Origin: HGM11368 sp051883455
GTDB lineage: Bacteria > Bacillota > Clostridia > Christensenellales > UBA3700
Length of the DNA stretch: 64,000 bases
Reading direction: 5' to 3'
Assembly (NCBI GenBank): GCA_051883455.1
Contig: JBJETT010000008.1
Coordinates: forward strand, 186,001-250,000
Both the position numbers and the translations under genes were made by a program. Under the pieces are notes generated by a model. The model searched no databases, was not told where the DNA came from, and saw nothing but the letters and a program-made list of their open reading frames with translations. Below are positions 23,948 through 32,306 of this stretch, piece by piece (the stretch's first letter is position 1; each line of letters starts with the position of its first letter).

Positions 23948-25510
23948 GTGAACGATACTGTTGCTCTAGAACTAAAAAATATTACCAAATCCTTCGCAGG
24001 CAAAGTCGCCAACGACAACGTTAGCATGACTTTGAAAGAGGGAGAGATACTCGCCATACTGGGCGAAAACGGTAGTGGTAAAACCACCCTTATGAATATG
24101 ATCTCGGGTATATACTACCCCGACAGCGGACAGATATTCATACGCGGACAAGAAGTATCAATTACTTCCCCGCACGACGCGTTCCGCTACAAGATAGGTA
24201 TGATTCACCAACACTTCAAATTGGTGGACGTCTTTAGCGCGGTAGAAAACATTATTCTCGGCGTAAAGGACGGAAAAAAATATAACGTAAAAGAGGCTGC
24301 TAAACGTATTGAAAAGATTGTCGCTCAATACGGTTTTGATATAGATATTAACAAAAAGATATACGATATGTCGGTGTCCGAAAAGCAAACCGTTGAGATT
24401 ATCAAGGTCTTGTATCGCGGTGCCGATATTTTGATTTTGGACGAGCCAACCGCCGTACTCACCCCGCAAGAGATAGATAAACTCTTTACCGTACTCAAAA
24501 ATATGCGCAGTGACGGAAAATCTATCATCATCATCACTCACAAACTCAACGAAGTTATGGAGATATCCGATAGAGTGACGATACTACGCAAGGGGCAATA
24601 TATCGGTACGGTTGATACCTGCTCTACCAACGAAGAACAACTCACCGAGATGATGGTGGGCGAAAAGATACAACTCAATATCGATAGACCTAACGTAGAG
24701 AATAAACAACTAAGACTAAAAATTGAAAATCTTTCTTTGATACACGACAAAATCAAGATGCTAGACGAAATAAGCTTTGACGTATTTAGCGGAGAGATAC
24801 TCGGTATCGCGGGCATTGCCGGCTCGGGACAAAAAGAACTACTTGAAACGATAGCTGGACTTAATAAGCCAACTCCCGATAGCAAAATAGACTACTACGC
24901 CCCCGATAGCGACAAATCCGACAGTCTTATAGGCAAATCGCCTAACGAGATTAGAGAACTCGGCGTAAGACTTTCATTCGTGCCGGAAGACAGACTTGGT
25001 ATGGGACTCGTTGCCAATATGAATATCATCGACAATATGATGCTCCGCTCTTATCGCAAAGGCAAAAGCATGTTCGTAGATAGAAAGACGCCTCACGACC
25101 TTGCCAACTCTATCATCGAGAGCCTAAAGGTCGTAACGCCTAACGAATACACCGCCGTACGCAAGCTGTCGGGCGGTAATATCCAAAAGATACTCGTGGG
25201 TAGAGAAATCGCCTCCGCACCTACCGTACTTATGGCGGCATATCCCGTAAGAGGCTTGGATATCAACTCTTCTTACACTATATATAGCCTACTCAACGAA
25301 CAAAAGCAAAACGGCGTTGCCGTGATATTCGTAGGCGAAGACTTGGACGTTTTGCTCGAGCTCTGCGATAGGATAGTAGTCGTTGCAGGCGGAAAAGTAA
25401 CCGGCGTGGTTGACGGAAGAACTACCGACAAGCGAAGCGTGGGCGCTTTGATGACCAAGACGGAAAAATATCAACAAGAAGAAATAAAGGAGGAAAAGCA
25501 AAATGACTGA
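23948..25510 (+). CDS. Nucleoside ABC transporter ATP-binding protein (NupO type)
   Basis: 520 residues with two ABC domains, as in sugar/nucleoside importers. The first has Walker A GENGSGKTT (about 38-46), signature MSVSEKQTVEI and Walker B ILILDEPTAVLT. The second has the degenerate GIAGIAGSGQKE and LSGGNIQK, with AAYPVRGLD in place of the usual ANPTRGLD Walker B. The GTG start at 23948 lies seven bases after CGGAGG. The last eight bases overlap the next gene. It powers the two permeases that follow. Confidence 0.95.
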   Translation: MNDTVALELKNITKSFAGKVANDNVSMTLKEGEILAILGENGSGKTTLMNMISGIYYPDSGQIFIRGQEVSITSPHDAFRYKIGMIHQHFKLVDVFSAVENIILGVKDGKKYNVKEAAKRIEKIVAQYGFDIDINKKIYDMSVSEKQTVEIIKVLYRGADILILDEPTAVLTPQEIDKLFTVLKNMRSDGKSIIIITHKLNEVMEISDRVTILRKGQYIGTVDTCSTNEEQLTEMMVGEKIQLNIDRPNVENKQLRLKIENLSLIHDKIKMLDEISFDVFSGEILGIAGIAGSGQKELLETIAGLNKPTPDSKIDYYAPDSDKSDSLIGKSPNEIRELGVRLSFVPEDRLGMGLVANMNIIDNMMLRSYRKGKSMFVDRKTPHDLANSIIESLKVVTPNEYTAVRKLSGGNIQKILVGREIASAPTVLMAAYPVRGLDINSSYTIYSLLNEQKQNGVAVIFVGEDLDVLLELCDRIVVVAGGKVTGVVDGRTTDKRSVGALMTKTEKYQQEEIKEEKQND

Positions 25511-26768
25511 TACCAAAGTTAGAGAGCCTTTATTTCATATAACCAAACGCGACAATATCTCTACCAAAAAGTCGATACTTATCCGTGTAATTGCCGTATT
25601 CTTCAGCCTATTGCTACTGTGCATAGTATGCGCTATAGTGGGCGGAGAAGGCATTGACGTCGTGCTCGGCGCATTGTTTGACGGTAACTTCGGCTCTGAG
25701 AGAAAGTTTTGGATAATGCTACAAGACACCGCCCTACTGCTCGGCGTTTCGCTTGCTTTGATACCCGCTTTCAAGATGAAATTTTGGAATTTGGGCGGCA
25801 ACGGACAAATACTCATAGGTTGTCTGATGGCAGTGGTGTGTATGAAATTTTTTGGCGGTAAAATTCCCGATTGGTCGATTTGGATAATTATGACGCTTTT
25901 GTGCGTGCTATCGGGCGCAATTTGGGCGCTTATCCCTGCCGTGTTCAAAGCTTTCTTCAATACCAACGAATCGCTCTTTACACTTATGCTCAACTACGTT
26001 GCGCAGTTCCTCGTAGGCTACTTCGTGGTAACTTGGTCTACGTCGGGCTCCAACGTATTGACGCCGTTTGACCAAGGCAATTTGCCTGTGCTTGGCAATC
26101 AATACGTTTTGACGGTAATCGTCATTGCTCTTTCTACCGTAGTGATGAGCATATACCTCAGTAAGAGCAAGCAAGGCTACGAATTGTCCGTGGTCGGCGA
26201 AAGCCAAAATACAGCCAAATACGTGGGTATCAACGTGAGAAAGGTCATCATCAGAACTATGGCTATATCGGGCGCAATGTGCGGTATCGTCGGCTTGCTA
26301 CTAGCAGGTGCTATCGAACATACCATGAGCGAATCTATTGCCAAAAATATGGGCTTTACCGCCATTATGGCTACGTGGCTAGGTCACTGCAACCCCGTTA
26401 TGGTTATCTTGACTTCCTTCCTCATAACATTCCTCAATAGAGGTATGGTGTCGGTGAGAATGGAACTCAACCTTACCAGCGACGCAATCGGCAACGTTTG
26501 TATAGCACTCGCTTACTTTATAATCATTGCGAGCGAATTTTTTATCACTTACAAGGTCAAGTCGCCTATCTTCGACAAAATCGCGGCACTTATTCCTAAA
26601 CGCAAAAAGACACTCCGAGAAGAGAGCGAGCAAGCGGAAGACGTAAGCGAACAATCCACTCAAGAAGCAAGCGAAAACGTCGACGAATCGGTGGTGGAAA
26701 CTATGGACGACCAACCTGACGACAGCGATGCAAACTCCGAAGATAAGCAAGAAGGAGGTGAGCAATAA
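25503..26768 (+). CDS. Nucleoside ABC transporter permease 1 (NupP type) with acidic tail
   Basis: 421 residues. About ten membrane helices end near residue 350. The EAA-like cytoplasmic region reads GESQNTAKYVGINVRK (about 236-251). From about residue 362 the protein carries a 60-residue tail of mostly Glu, Asp, Ser and Gln that is not needed for transport in homologues. Its ATG has GGAGG upstream within the ATPase gene (8-base overlap). Its stop overlaps the next start (TAATG). Confidence 0.94.
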   Translation: MTDTKVREPLFHITKRDNISTKKSILIRVIAVFFSLLLLCIVCAIVGGEGIDVVLGALFDGNFGSERKFWIMLQDTALLLGVSLALIPAFKMKFWNLGGNGQILIGCLMAVVCMKFFGGKIPDWSIWIIMTLLCVLSGAIWALIPAVFKAFFNTNESLFTLMLNYVAQFLVGYFVVTWSTSGSNVLTPFDQGNLPVLGNQYVLTVIVIALSTVVMSIYLSKSKQGYELSVVGESQNTAKYVGINVRKVIIRTMAISGAMCGIVGLLLAGAIEHTMSESIAKNMGFTAIMATWLGHCNPVMVILTSFLITFLNRGMVSVRMELNLTSDAIGNVCIALAYFIIIASEFFITYKVKSPIFDKIAALIPKRKKTLREESEQAEDVSEQSTQEASENVDESVVETMDDQPDDSDANSEDKQEGGEQ

Positions 26769-27739
26769 TGTTTACTAGCTTTTTAGTTTCTGCAATATCT
26801 ATTAGTAGTATATTTTTGCTGGGTTGTCTCGGAGAGATAATTATGGAGAAAGCGGGACACCTCAACCTTGGTCTCCCCGGCATAATGTGTACGGGCGCGG
26901 CAGGCGGTTGCTACGGCGTGTACGTCTATATGACGGCGCTATCTGATCCAACGACCGCCAACTACTTCGTGCTAATATTGCTCGCGCTCTTGTTCTCGTT
27001 TTTGTTTGCGGCTATGACGGGATTTATCTACTCTTTCTTGACCATAACGCTGAGAGCCAACCAAAACATCACAGGTCTTGCTCTCACCACTTTCGGTACG
27101 GGCGTGGCTCAATACTTCATCAATACCTTCCCTGTTGCCGAGAGAGAAAAGCTCTTACCTATGGCAAGCAAGATAATGTCGCAAGGCTTTCCTTTTGCCG
27201 ACGACTTGGGCGCTTTCGGTAAGATATTTTTCTCACATAGCCTATTCGTCTATCTCGCTATTATCCTTGCAGTGGTGGCAGCAATAATATTCAATAGGAC
27301 GAGAGTCGGTCTGCAGCTAAGAGCCGTTGGCGAGAGCCCTGCTACCGCCGACGCTACGGGTATCAACGTAACGGGATACAAATACGTGGCTACGCTGGTT
27401 GGTAGCGGAATTGCAGGTCTTGGCGGACTATTCTATTCGATGATTTTCTCCAAAGGCATATGGGAAAACTCGAGCACGCTCGAAGGATTGGGCTGGATAT
27501 GTATTGCACTAGTTATATTTACACTCTGGCGTCCTACCATTGCCTTACTCGGCTCTTTGGTATTCGGCGGACTGTATATTGCAAGACCATTCCTCAACTG
27601 GGCTATCCCTGCGCAAATCTTCAATATGTTCCCATTCCTACTCACTATCGTAGTACTGATTATCACCAGCATACTCGACAGCAAAAAGGCGCAACCACCT
27701 CAATCGTTGGGTGTCAACTATTTTAGAGAAGATAGATAA
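26768..27739 (+). CDS. Nucleoside ABC transporter permease 2 (NupQ type)
   Basis: 323 residues, about nine membrane helices. The cytoplasmic coupling segment is GESPATADATGINVTGYKY (about 190-208). The start codon shares one base with the stop of permease 1, and GGAGGTGAG lies just upstream inside that gene's acidic tail. It completes an xpt-BMP-ATPase-permease-permease operon, and a terminator follows. Confidence 0.95.
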   Translation: MFTSFLVSAISISSIFLLGCLGEIIMEKAGHLNLGLPGIMCTGAAGGCYGVYVYMTALSDPTTANYFVLILLALLFSFLFAAMTGFIYSFLTITLRANQNITGLALTTFGTGVAQYFINTFPVAEREKLLPMASKIMSQGFPFADDLGAFGKIFFSHSLFVYLAIILAVVAAIIFNRTRVGLQLRAVGESPATADATGINVTGYKYVATLVGSGIAGLGGLFYSMIFSKGIWENSSTLEGLGWICIALVIFTLWRPTIALLGSLVFGGLYIARPFLNWAIPAQIFNMFPFLLTIVVLIITSILDSKKAQPPQSLGVNYFREDR

Positions 27740-27758
27740 CCCCCTCTCACAATCAAAA

Positions 27759-27787
27759 TGCGATATCGAAAGGTATCGCATTTTTTT
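27759..27787 (+). terminator. Terminator of the nucleoside transporter operon
   Basis: TGCGATATC (27759-27767) pairs with GGTATCGCA (27772-27780, one G-T pair), then seven T. Confidence 0.9.
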
Positions 27788-27799
27788 ATCTTTTTGTAT

Positions 27800-27828
27800 T
27801 TGACAAATACCCCCTAGGGGTATATAAT
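27800..27828 (+). promoter_or_regulatory. CsoR-controlled promoter of csoR-copA
   Basis: TTGACA (27800-27805), exactly 17 bases, TATAAT (27823-27828). The spacer is filled by ATACCCCCTAGGGGTAT (27807-27823), a GC-rich dyad of the type bound by CsoR regulators. Apo-CsoR bound here would block polymerase; Cu(I) would release it. Confidence 0.88.
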
Positions 27829-27868
27829 AATTATGACGATAATATTATTTATTCAAAATGGAGATAAT

Positions 27869-28168
27869 ATGCAACAAGAAGTATGTAATTGCAAAAAAGT
27901 CAAGAGAACGACGGACGAAAAATCGCAACTAACCAATCGCTTGGCACGCATCGAAGGACAAATCAAAGGTCTTAGAAAAATGCTAGAAAACGATTGCTAT
28001 TGTAACGATATTCTCATACAAAGCAACGCGATATGCAGCGCACTCAGTGCCTTCAATCGTCAGTTGATGTCTTCGCATATCAAGCACTGCGTCAAAACCG
28101 AGCTTATGCAAGGCAACGACGCCATTGTCGACGAATTGGTCGATACTTTCAAAAAATTGATGAGATGA
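27869..28168 (+). CDS. csoR: Copper-sensing transcriptional repressor CsoR
   Basis: 99 residues from ATG 27869 (GGAGA upstream; an earlier in-frame ATG lacks a site). The four-helix DUF156 fold is represented by LTNRLARIEGQIKGLRKML. The Cu(I) ligands are C45, H70 and C74, spaced exactly like the Cys-x24-His-x3-Cys of CsoR. An extra N-terminal CNC pair (C6, C8) is not typical. Its operator is in its own promoter, and copA overlaps its end by four bases. Confidence 0.95.
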   Translation: MQQEVCNCKKVKRTTDEKSQLTNRLARIEGQIKGLRKMLENDCYCNDILIQSNAICSALSAFNRQLMSSHIKHCVKTELMQGNDAIVDELVDTFKKLMR

Positions 28169-30690
28169 CTATGAAAAAATTTGACGTAAAAGGCATGACG
28201 TGCGCTTCTTGTAGCGCAAGGATAGAAAGTACGGTAAGCAAGCTCAAGGGCGTTGAAGCTTGCTCAGTCAATCTATTGACCGCAACCATGACGGTGCAAG
28301 GCAACGTCAGCGAAGATACCGTGATAAAAGCCGTGCAAAAAATCGGCTACGACGCCTCTATTCAAAGCGATGAGTCTAAACAAAGCGCAAAAATAGACGA
28401 TACTCATAATCAAAAATCGACCTCCGACTTGCCTCTAAAAAGAACGATAGTATCACTCATACTCTCGGCGGTCTTGATGTATCTTTCTATGGGCTATACA
28501 ATGTGGGGATTTCCGCTACCCTCTATTCTCTCTAGCAACCCCGTGGCTATCGGACTGATACAACTGTTGATTTGCTCCGCCGTGCTAGTAATCAACTACG
28601 CCTTTTTCTCAAGAGGCTTTAAGGGGCTAATTCACCGCGCGCCCAATATGGACACGCTCATCTCGCTCGGTTCGTTGGCAGGTTACGTCTACAGCGTTGT
28701 GGTGTTATTTTTGATGACGGATAGTCTTGCAGATGGCGATATTGCCACGGCTAATCATTATCTACACCAACTATATTTCGAGTCGTCGGCAATGATACTC
28801 GCTTTGATTTCGCTAGGCAAGACATTGGAAGCGTATTCTAAAGGCAAAACCGCAGACGCAATATCGGGACTCATCAAGCTGCGACCTTCTACTGCCACCC
28901 TCGTAAGAGATGGAAAGAGCGAAGTCGTTGCAATCGACCAAGTGGCGGTGGGCGATATTTTTGCCGTCAAAGCGGGCGAAAGTATGCCTGTAGACGGAGT
29001 GATAGTCCAAGGCTCTACTTCGGTGGACGAGTCGGCTCTGACCGGCGAAAGTATCCCCGTAGACAAACAAGTCGGCGACAGCGTGTCGAGTGCGACTATC
29101 AACCTCAACGGATATATAGAATGTAGGGCAACGAGGGTTGGCAAAGATACTACCCTATCCTCGATAATCACTATGGTAGAGGACGGCATGGCTACCAAAG
29201 CGCCTATCGCCAAGCTTGCCGACAAAGTATCGGGCGTATTCGTGCCTATCGTTATGGCGATTGCATTGCTGACGACCTTGGTATGGTTTTTTATTTCCCA
29301 TTCCGTCGGCTCTTCCCTTGCCAGAGGCATTTCGGTGCTCGTCATCAGTTGCCCTTGCGCTCTAGGTTTGGCAACCCCCGTCGCCATTATGGTTGGCAGT
29401 GGTAGAGGCGCAAAGGAAGGAGTTTTGTTCAAAAACGCGACTGCTCTCGAGACGTGTGGAAAGACGGCTATAGTCGCGCTTGACAAGACGGGAACGCTCA
29501 CCTACGGCAAGCCTACCGTCACCGACGTAATTGGTCTGGCATGCAACGAGAAGGAGCTGTTGCAATACGCCTACTCTATCGAAAAATATAGCGAGCACCC
29601 TCTATCCAAGGCTATAGTAGCCAAAGCTCAAGAGGAGCAAATCCAAGCTTTGCACGTACAAGACTTTGCAACGGTGGTTGGCGGTGGCGTACAAGCTACT
29701 AGCGATGACAAAATACTCTACGGTGGCAACGTTCGTTTCGTCTCTCAATACGCAGAAATCACGCAATCTATCAAAGATACGATAGCTCGGCTCTCGGCAC
29801 AAGGTAAGACTCCTCTTATCTTTGGCAAAGAGTCGGTAATACTCGGCATTATTGCCGTAGCCGACACTATCAAGCAGGATAGCGCTAAGGCGATTGCTCA
29901 GTTGCACGCCAGCGGTATACAAGTCGTTATGTTGACGGGCGACAATCAAGCAACTGCCGACAACGTAGCCAAAGAGTGCGGTATTGATACCGTTCTTGCC
30001 GACTTGCTCCCTAGCGACAAGCTTGACGCAATCAACAATCTCAAAAAACAAGGAAAAGTAGCTATGGTCGGCGACGGCATCAACGACGCTCCTGCCTTGA
30101 CTTGCGCCGATATCGGCATTGCTATAGGCGCGGGAAGCGATATTGCCGTGGACAGCGCCGAGGTCGTACTGATGAAAGATACCTTGCTTGACGTGCCAAA
30201 GGCTTTAAATCTCTCCAAACGCACCCTCAGAATTATTCGTCAAAACCTATTTTGGGCTTTTATATATAATCTTGTGGGGATACCGCTTGCGGCGGGCGTT
30301 TTGTCACCTATAGGTCTTACACTCAATCCAATGTTCGGCGCCTTAGCGATGAGTTTGTCAAGCACGTGCGTAGTGCTCAACGCTTTGAGGCTCAACACCG
30401 TATCTCTCAATAACAAATCAAAAACCAATAAAAACGCAAAAAAATCCAATAAGAAAGAGGCAAAAATTATGAAAAAAACAATAAAAATCGAAGGTATGAT
30501 GTGCACTCACTGTCAAGCGCACGTGACAAGCGCGCTCAATGCAATTCAAGGCGTTGCAAGCGCTGACGTAGACTACAAGCAAGGCGTCGCTATAGTCACT
30601 TTGGACGCCGACGTATCCGACGTGACGTTGAGCTCAGCCGTAGAAAAAGAAGGCTACAAGGTTATCTCTATCAATCAACAACTTGACTAA
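28165..30690 (+). CDS. copA: Copper-exporting P1B-type ATPase with C-terminal CopZ-like domain
   Basis: 841 residues. The N-terminal heavy-metal domain has GMTCASC (10-16). Membrane segments follow with the transport motif SCPCALG, the phosphorylation site DKTGTLT, TGDN, and GDGINDAPAL. A lysine/asparagine-rich linker (NKSKTNKNAKKSNKK) then leads to a second metal domain, starting MKKTIKIEGMMCTHC, at the very C-terminus, which is unusual. The start is ATG 28165 overlapping the csoR stop, or ATG 28171; an upstream start inside csoR is rejected. An internal ATG at 30469 with AGAGG eight bases before it could make the last 73 residues as a free CopZ-like chaperone. Confidence 0.95.
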   Translation: MTMKKFDVKGMTCASCSARIESTVSKLKGVEACSVNLLTATMTVQGNVSEDTVIKAVQKIGYDASIQSDESKQSAKIDDTHNQKSTSDLPLKRTIVSLILSAVLMYLSMGYTMWGFPLPSILSSNPVAIGLIQLLICSAVLVINYAFFSRGFKGLIHRAPNMDTLISLGSLAGYVYSVVVLFLMTDSLADGDIATANHYLHQLYFESSAMILALISLGKTLEAYSKGKTADAISGLIKLRPSTATLVRDGKSEVVAIDQVAVGDIFAVKAGESMPVDGVIVQGSTSVDESALTGESIPVDKQVGDSVSSATINLNGYIECRATRVGKDTTLSSIITMVEDGMATKAPIAKLADKVSGVFVPIVMAIALLTTLVWFFISHSVGSSLARGISVLVISCPCALGLATPVAIMVGSGRGAKEGVLFKNATALETCGKTAIVALDKTGTLTYGKPTVTDVIGLACNEKELLQYAYSIEKYSEHPLSKAIVAKAQEEQIQALHVQDFATVVGGGVQATSDDKILYGGNVRFVSQYAEITQSIKDTIARLSAQGKTPLIFGKESVILGIIAVADTIKQDSAKAIAQLHASGIQVVMLTGDNQATADNVAKECGIDTVLADLLPSDKLDAINNLKKQGKVAMVGDGINDAPALTCADIGIAIGAGSDIAVDSAEVVLMKDTLLDVPKALNLSKRTLRIIRQNLFWAFIYNLVGIPLAAGVLSPIGLTLNPMFGALAMSLSSTCVVLNALRLNTVSLNNKSKTNKNAKKSNKKEAKIMKKTIKIEGMMCTHCQAHVTSALNAIQGVASADVDYKQGVAIVTLDADVSDVTLSSAVEKEGYKVISINQQLD

Positions 30691-30711
30691 TCTACTGCAT
30701 ATCAATATAAT
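30683..30711 (+). promoter_or_regulatory. Promoter of the chromate-type transporter pair
   Basis: TTGACT (30683-30688, overlapping the copA stop codon), 17-base spacer, TATAAT (30706-30711). Confidence 0.65.
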
Positions 30712-30741
30712 GTATTTGACGACAAATATCGGGAGCAAAAA

Positions 30742-31509
30742 ATGAAAAAGATTCTCAATCTATTTTTGACTATGCTCAAAATAGGTGCTTTCACTTTTGG
30801 TGGCGGATACGCCATGATTTCTTTGCTCGAAAACGAATTCGTATCCAAAAAGAAGTGGCTCTCCCACGAAGAATTTATGGATTTGCTTGCCATTGCAGAG
30901 TCTACCCCGGGTCCTATTGCCATCAACTCGTCTACCTATATAGGCTACAAGGTTGGCGGTGTTTTGGGCTCGTTTTTTGCGACTTTGGGCATGTGTATTC
31001 CGTCGTTTACCATTATCTTCGTCATATCGCTGTTTTTTGACAAGTTTCTCTCTCTGTCGATAGTTGCGGCGGCGTTTAGAGGTATTCAAGCAGGCGTCGT
31101 ATTTCTTATTTTGTCGGCGGGCTTAAAAATGCTCAAAAAACTACCCAAAACGCCTTTTAATATAATAATGCTAGTGCTCGTGTTTGGTTGTATGACTACG
31201 CTTGGCTTACTTGCCGTCAACTTTTCTTCGATATTCTACATTTTGATATGCGCAGTGCTCGGCTTGCTGATATATTGTATCGGCTATATCAAAACCAAGC
31301 AAAAATCAAAAAAAGCCACTCAGTCGGTGGGGATAGAGACGCCAAATAACCAAGAGCAAACTAATATAAACAATGAAGTTAGCCTTGACAATACCGAGGC
31401 AAACTCACCTCAAAACGTCGCTACCGACTCAACTAATAGCGACTCGCTTGAGGCTAATACGACTAATGAAGCTGATTTAGTCCAAGAGGACAAGGAGGAC
31501 AAAGAATGA
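30742..31509 (+). CDS. Chromate transporter family protein, first half-size subunit, acidic tail
   Basis: 255 residues. The N-terminus LFLTMLKIGAFTFGGGYAMI and AESTPGPIAINSSTYIGYK are the CHR domain signatures; five or six membrane helices fill residues 1-185. The last 65 residues are a polar, acidic, Asn/Thr/Glu-rich tail. Half-size CHR proteins work in pairs, and the partner begins at the overlapping ATGA. The substrate in gut anaerobes is uncertain (chromate, sulfate or another oxyanion). Not a broken gene: both halves are intact. Confidence 0.9.
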   Translation: MKKILNLFLTMLKIGAFTFGGGYAMISLLENEFVSKKKWLSHEEFMDLLAIAESTPGPIAINSSTYIGYKVGGVLGSFFATLGMCIPSFTIIFVISLFFDKFLSLSIVAAAFRGIQAGVVFLILSAGLKMLKKLPKTPFNIIMLVLVFGCMTTLGLLAVNFSSIFYILICAVLGLLIYCIGYIKTKQKSKKATQSVGIETPNNQEQTNINNEVSLDNTEANSPQNVATDSTNSDSLEANTTNEADLVQEDKEDKE

Positions 31510-32084
31510 GTATTTACTTACAACTTTTCCTCACTTTCCTCAAGATAGGCGCGGTATCCTTTGGCGGAGGCTATGCGATGATTTCTCTAGTGAGAGAGAC
31601 TTGCATTGCCAACGGCTGGCTAACGGAAGAAGAGATACTCAACTTTATAGCCGTATCCGAGTCTACTCCCGGTCCTATCGCTATCAATATGGCAACCTTC
31701 GTCGGCTCGTCGCAAGCGGGCTTGTTGGGTTCGTTTTTGGCTACCTTAGGCGTGGTTTTGCCGTCATTCGTCATAATCTTGCTAGTAGCTGCCGTAATGC
31801 GCAACGTGCTCAAATACGCGGGCGTCAATCGCACCGTCAAATCCGTACAGCCGGCAATCGTAGCCATGATACTCTCCACCGCCTTGACGATGTTCTTATC
31901 CAACGTATTCAATCTCTCCAACGTATATTCTGCCTTTGAATTCGATTGGAAGTCGCTCGTCATATTCGCCGTGGTGGCAACAGTTGCGGTAGTATACAAA
32001 AAGCTACGCAAAAAAAATATCTCCGCGATTTTGCTTATAGTTTTGTCGGCGATTTTGGGTATGCTGTTTTTTGGAATCAAGTAG
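31506..32084 (+). CDS. Chromate transporter family protein, second half-size subunit
   Basis: 192 residues, one CHR domain: FLTFLKIGAVSFGGGYAMI and SESTPGPIAINMATFVG. The start overlaps the previous stop by four bases, with an AAGGAGGA site in the tail-coding part of the first gene. The second copy has no tail. Together the two make one full-length ChrA equivalent. Confidence 0.92.
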   Translation: MSIYLQLFLTFLKIGAVSFGGGYAMISLVRETCIANGWLTEEEILNFIAVSESTPGPIAINMATFVGSSQAGLLGSFLATLGVVLPSFVIILLVAAVMRNVLKYAGVNRTVKSVQPAIVAMILSTALTMFLSNVFNLSNVYSAFEFDWKSLVIFAVVATVAVVYKKLRKKNISAILLIVLSAILGMLFFGIK

Positions 32085-32223
32085 CGTATTTGTCAAATAT
32101 CTATGACCTTTGAATAATAACAATTAAAGCATTGCTCCAATACCGACTGTAAGAGCACTTTGCTCGCACTACCCAAGCCAATTTACTTGCCAATATAGTT
32201 ATTTTACTATACTCAACAACAAT

Positions 32224-32257
32224 CAAAAAAGAGGCTCGACAATAGTCAAGCCTCTAT
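32224..32257 (-). terminator. Terminator of the GH3 gene
   Basis: On the minus strand AGAGGCT-t-GAC pairs with GTC-g-AGCCTCT (32230-32255), followed by TTTTT. Confidence 0.85.
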
Positions 32258-32306
32258 ATTTATTATAGATTAGTTGCAATAAGCGTAAATATTGCTCAAT
32301 TCCTAT

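Noticed and set aside
30742..32084. Split or frameshifted chrA pseudogene
   Set aside because: Each half has a complete CHR domain and its own ribosome-binding site; half-size pairs are a normal form of the family.
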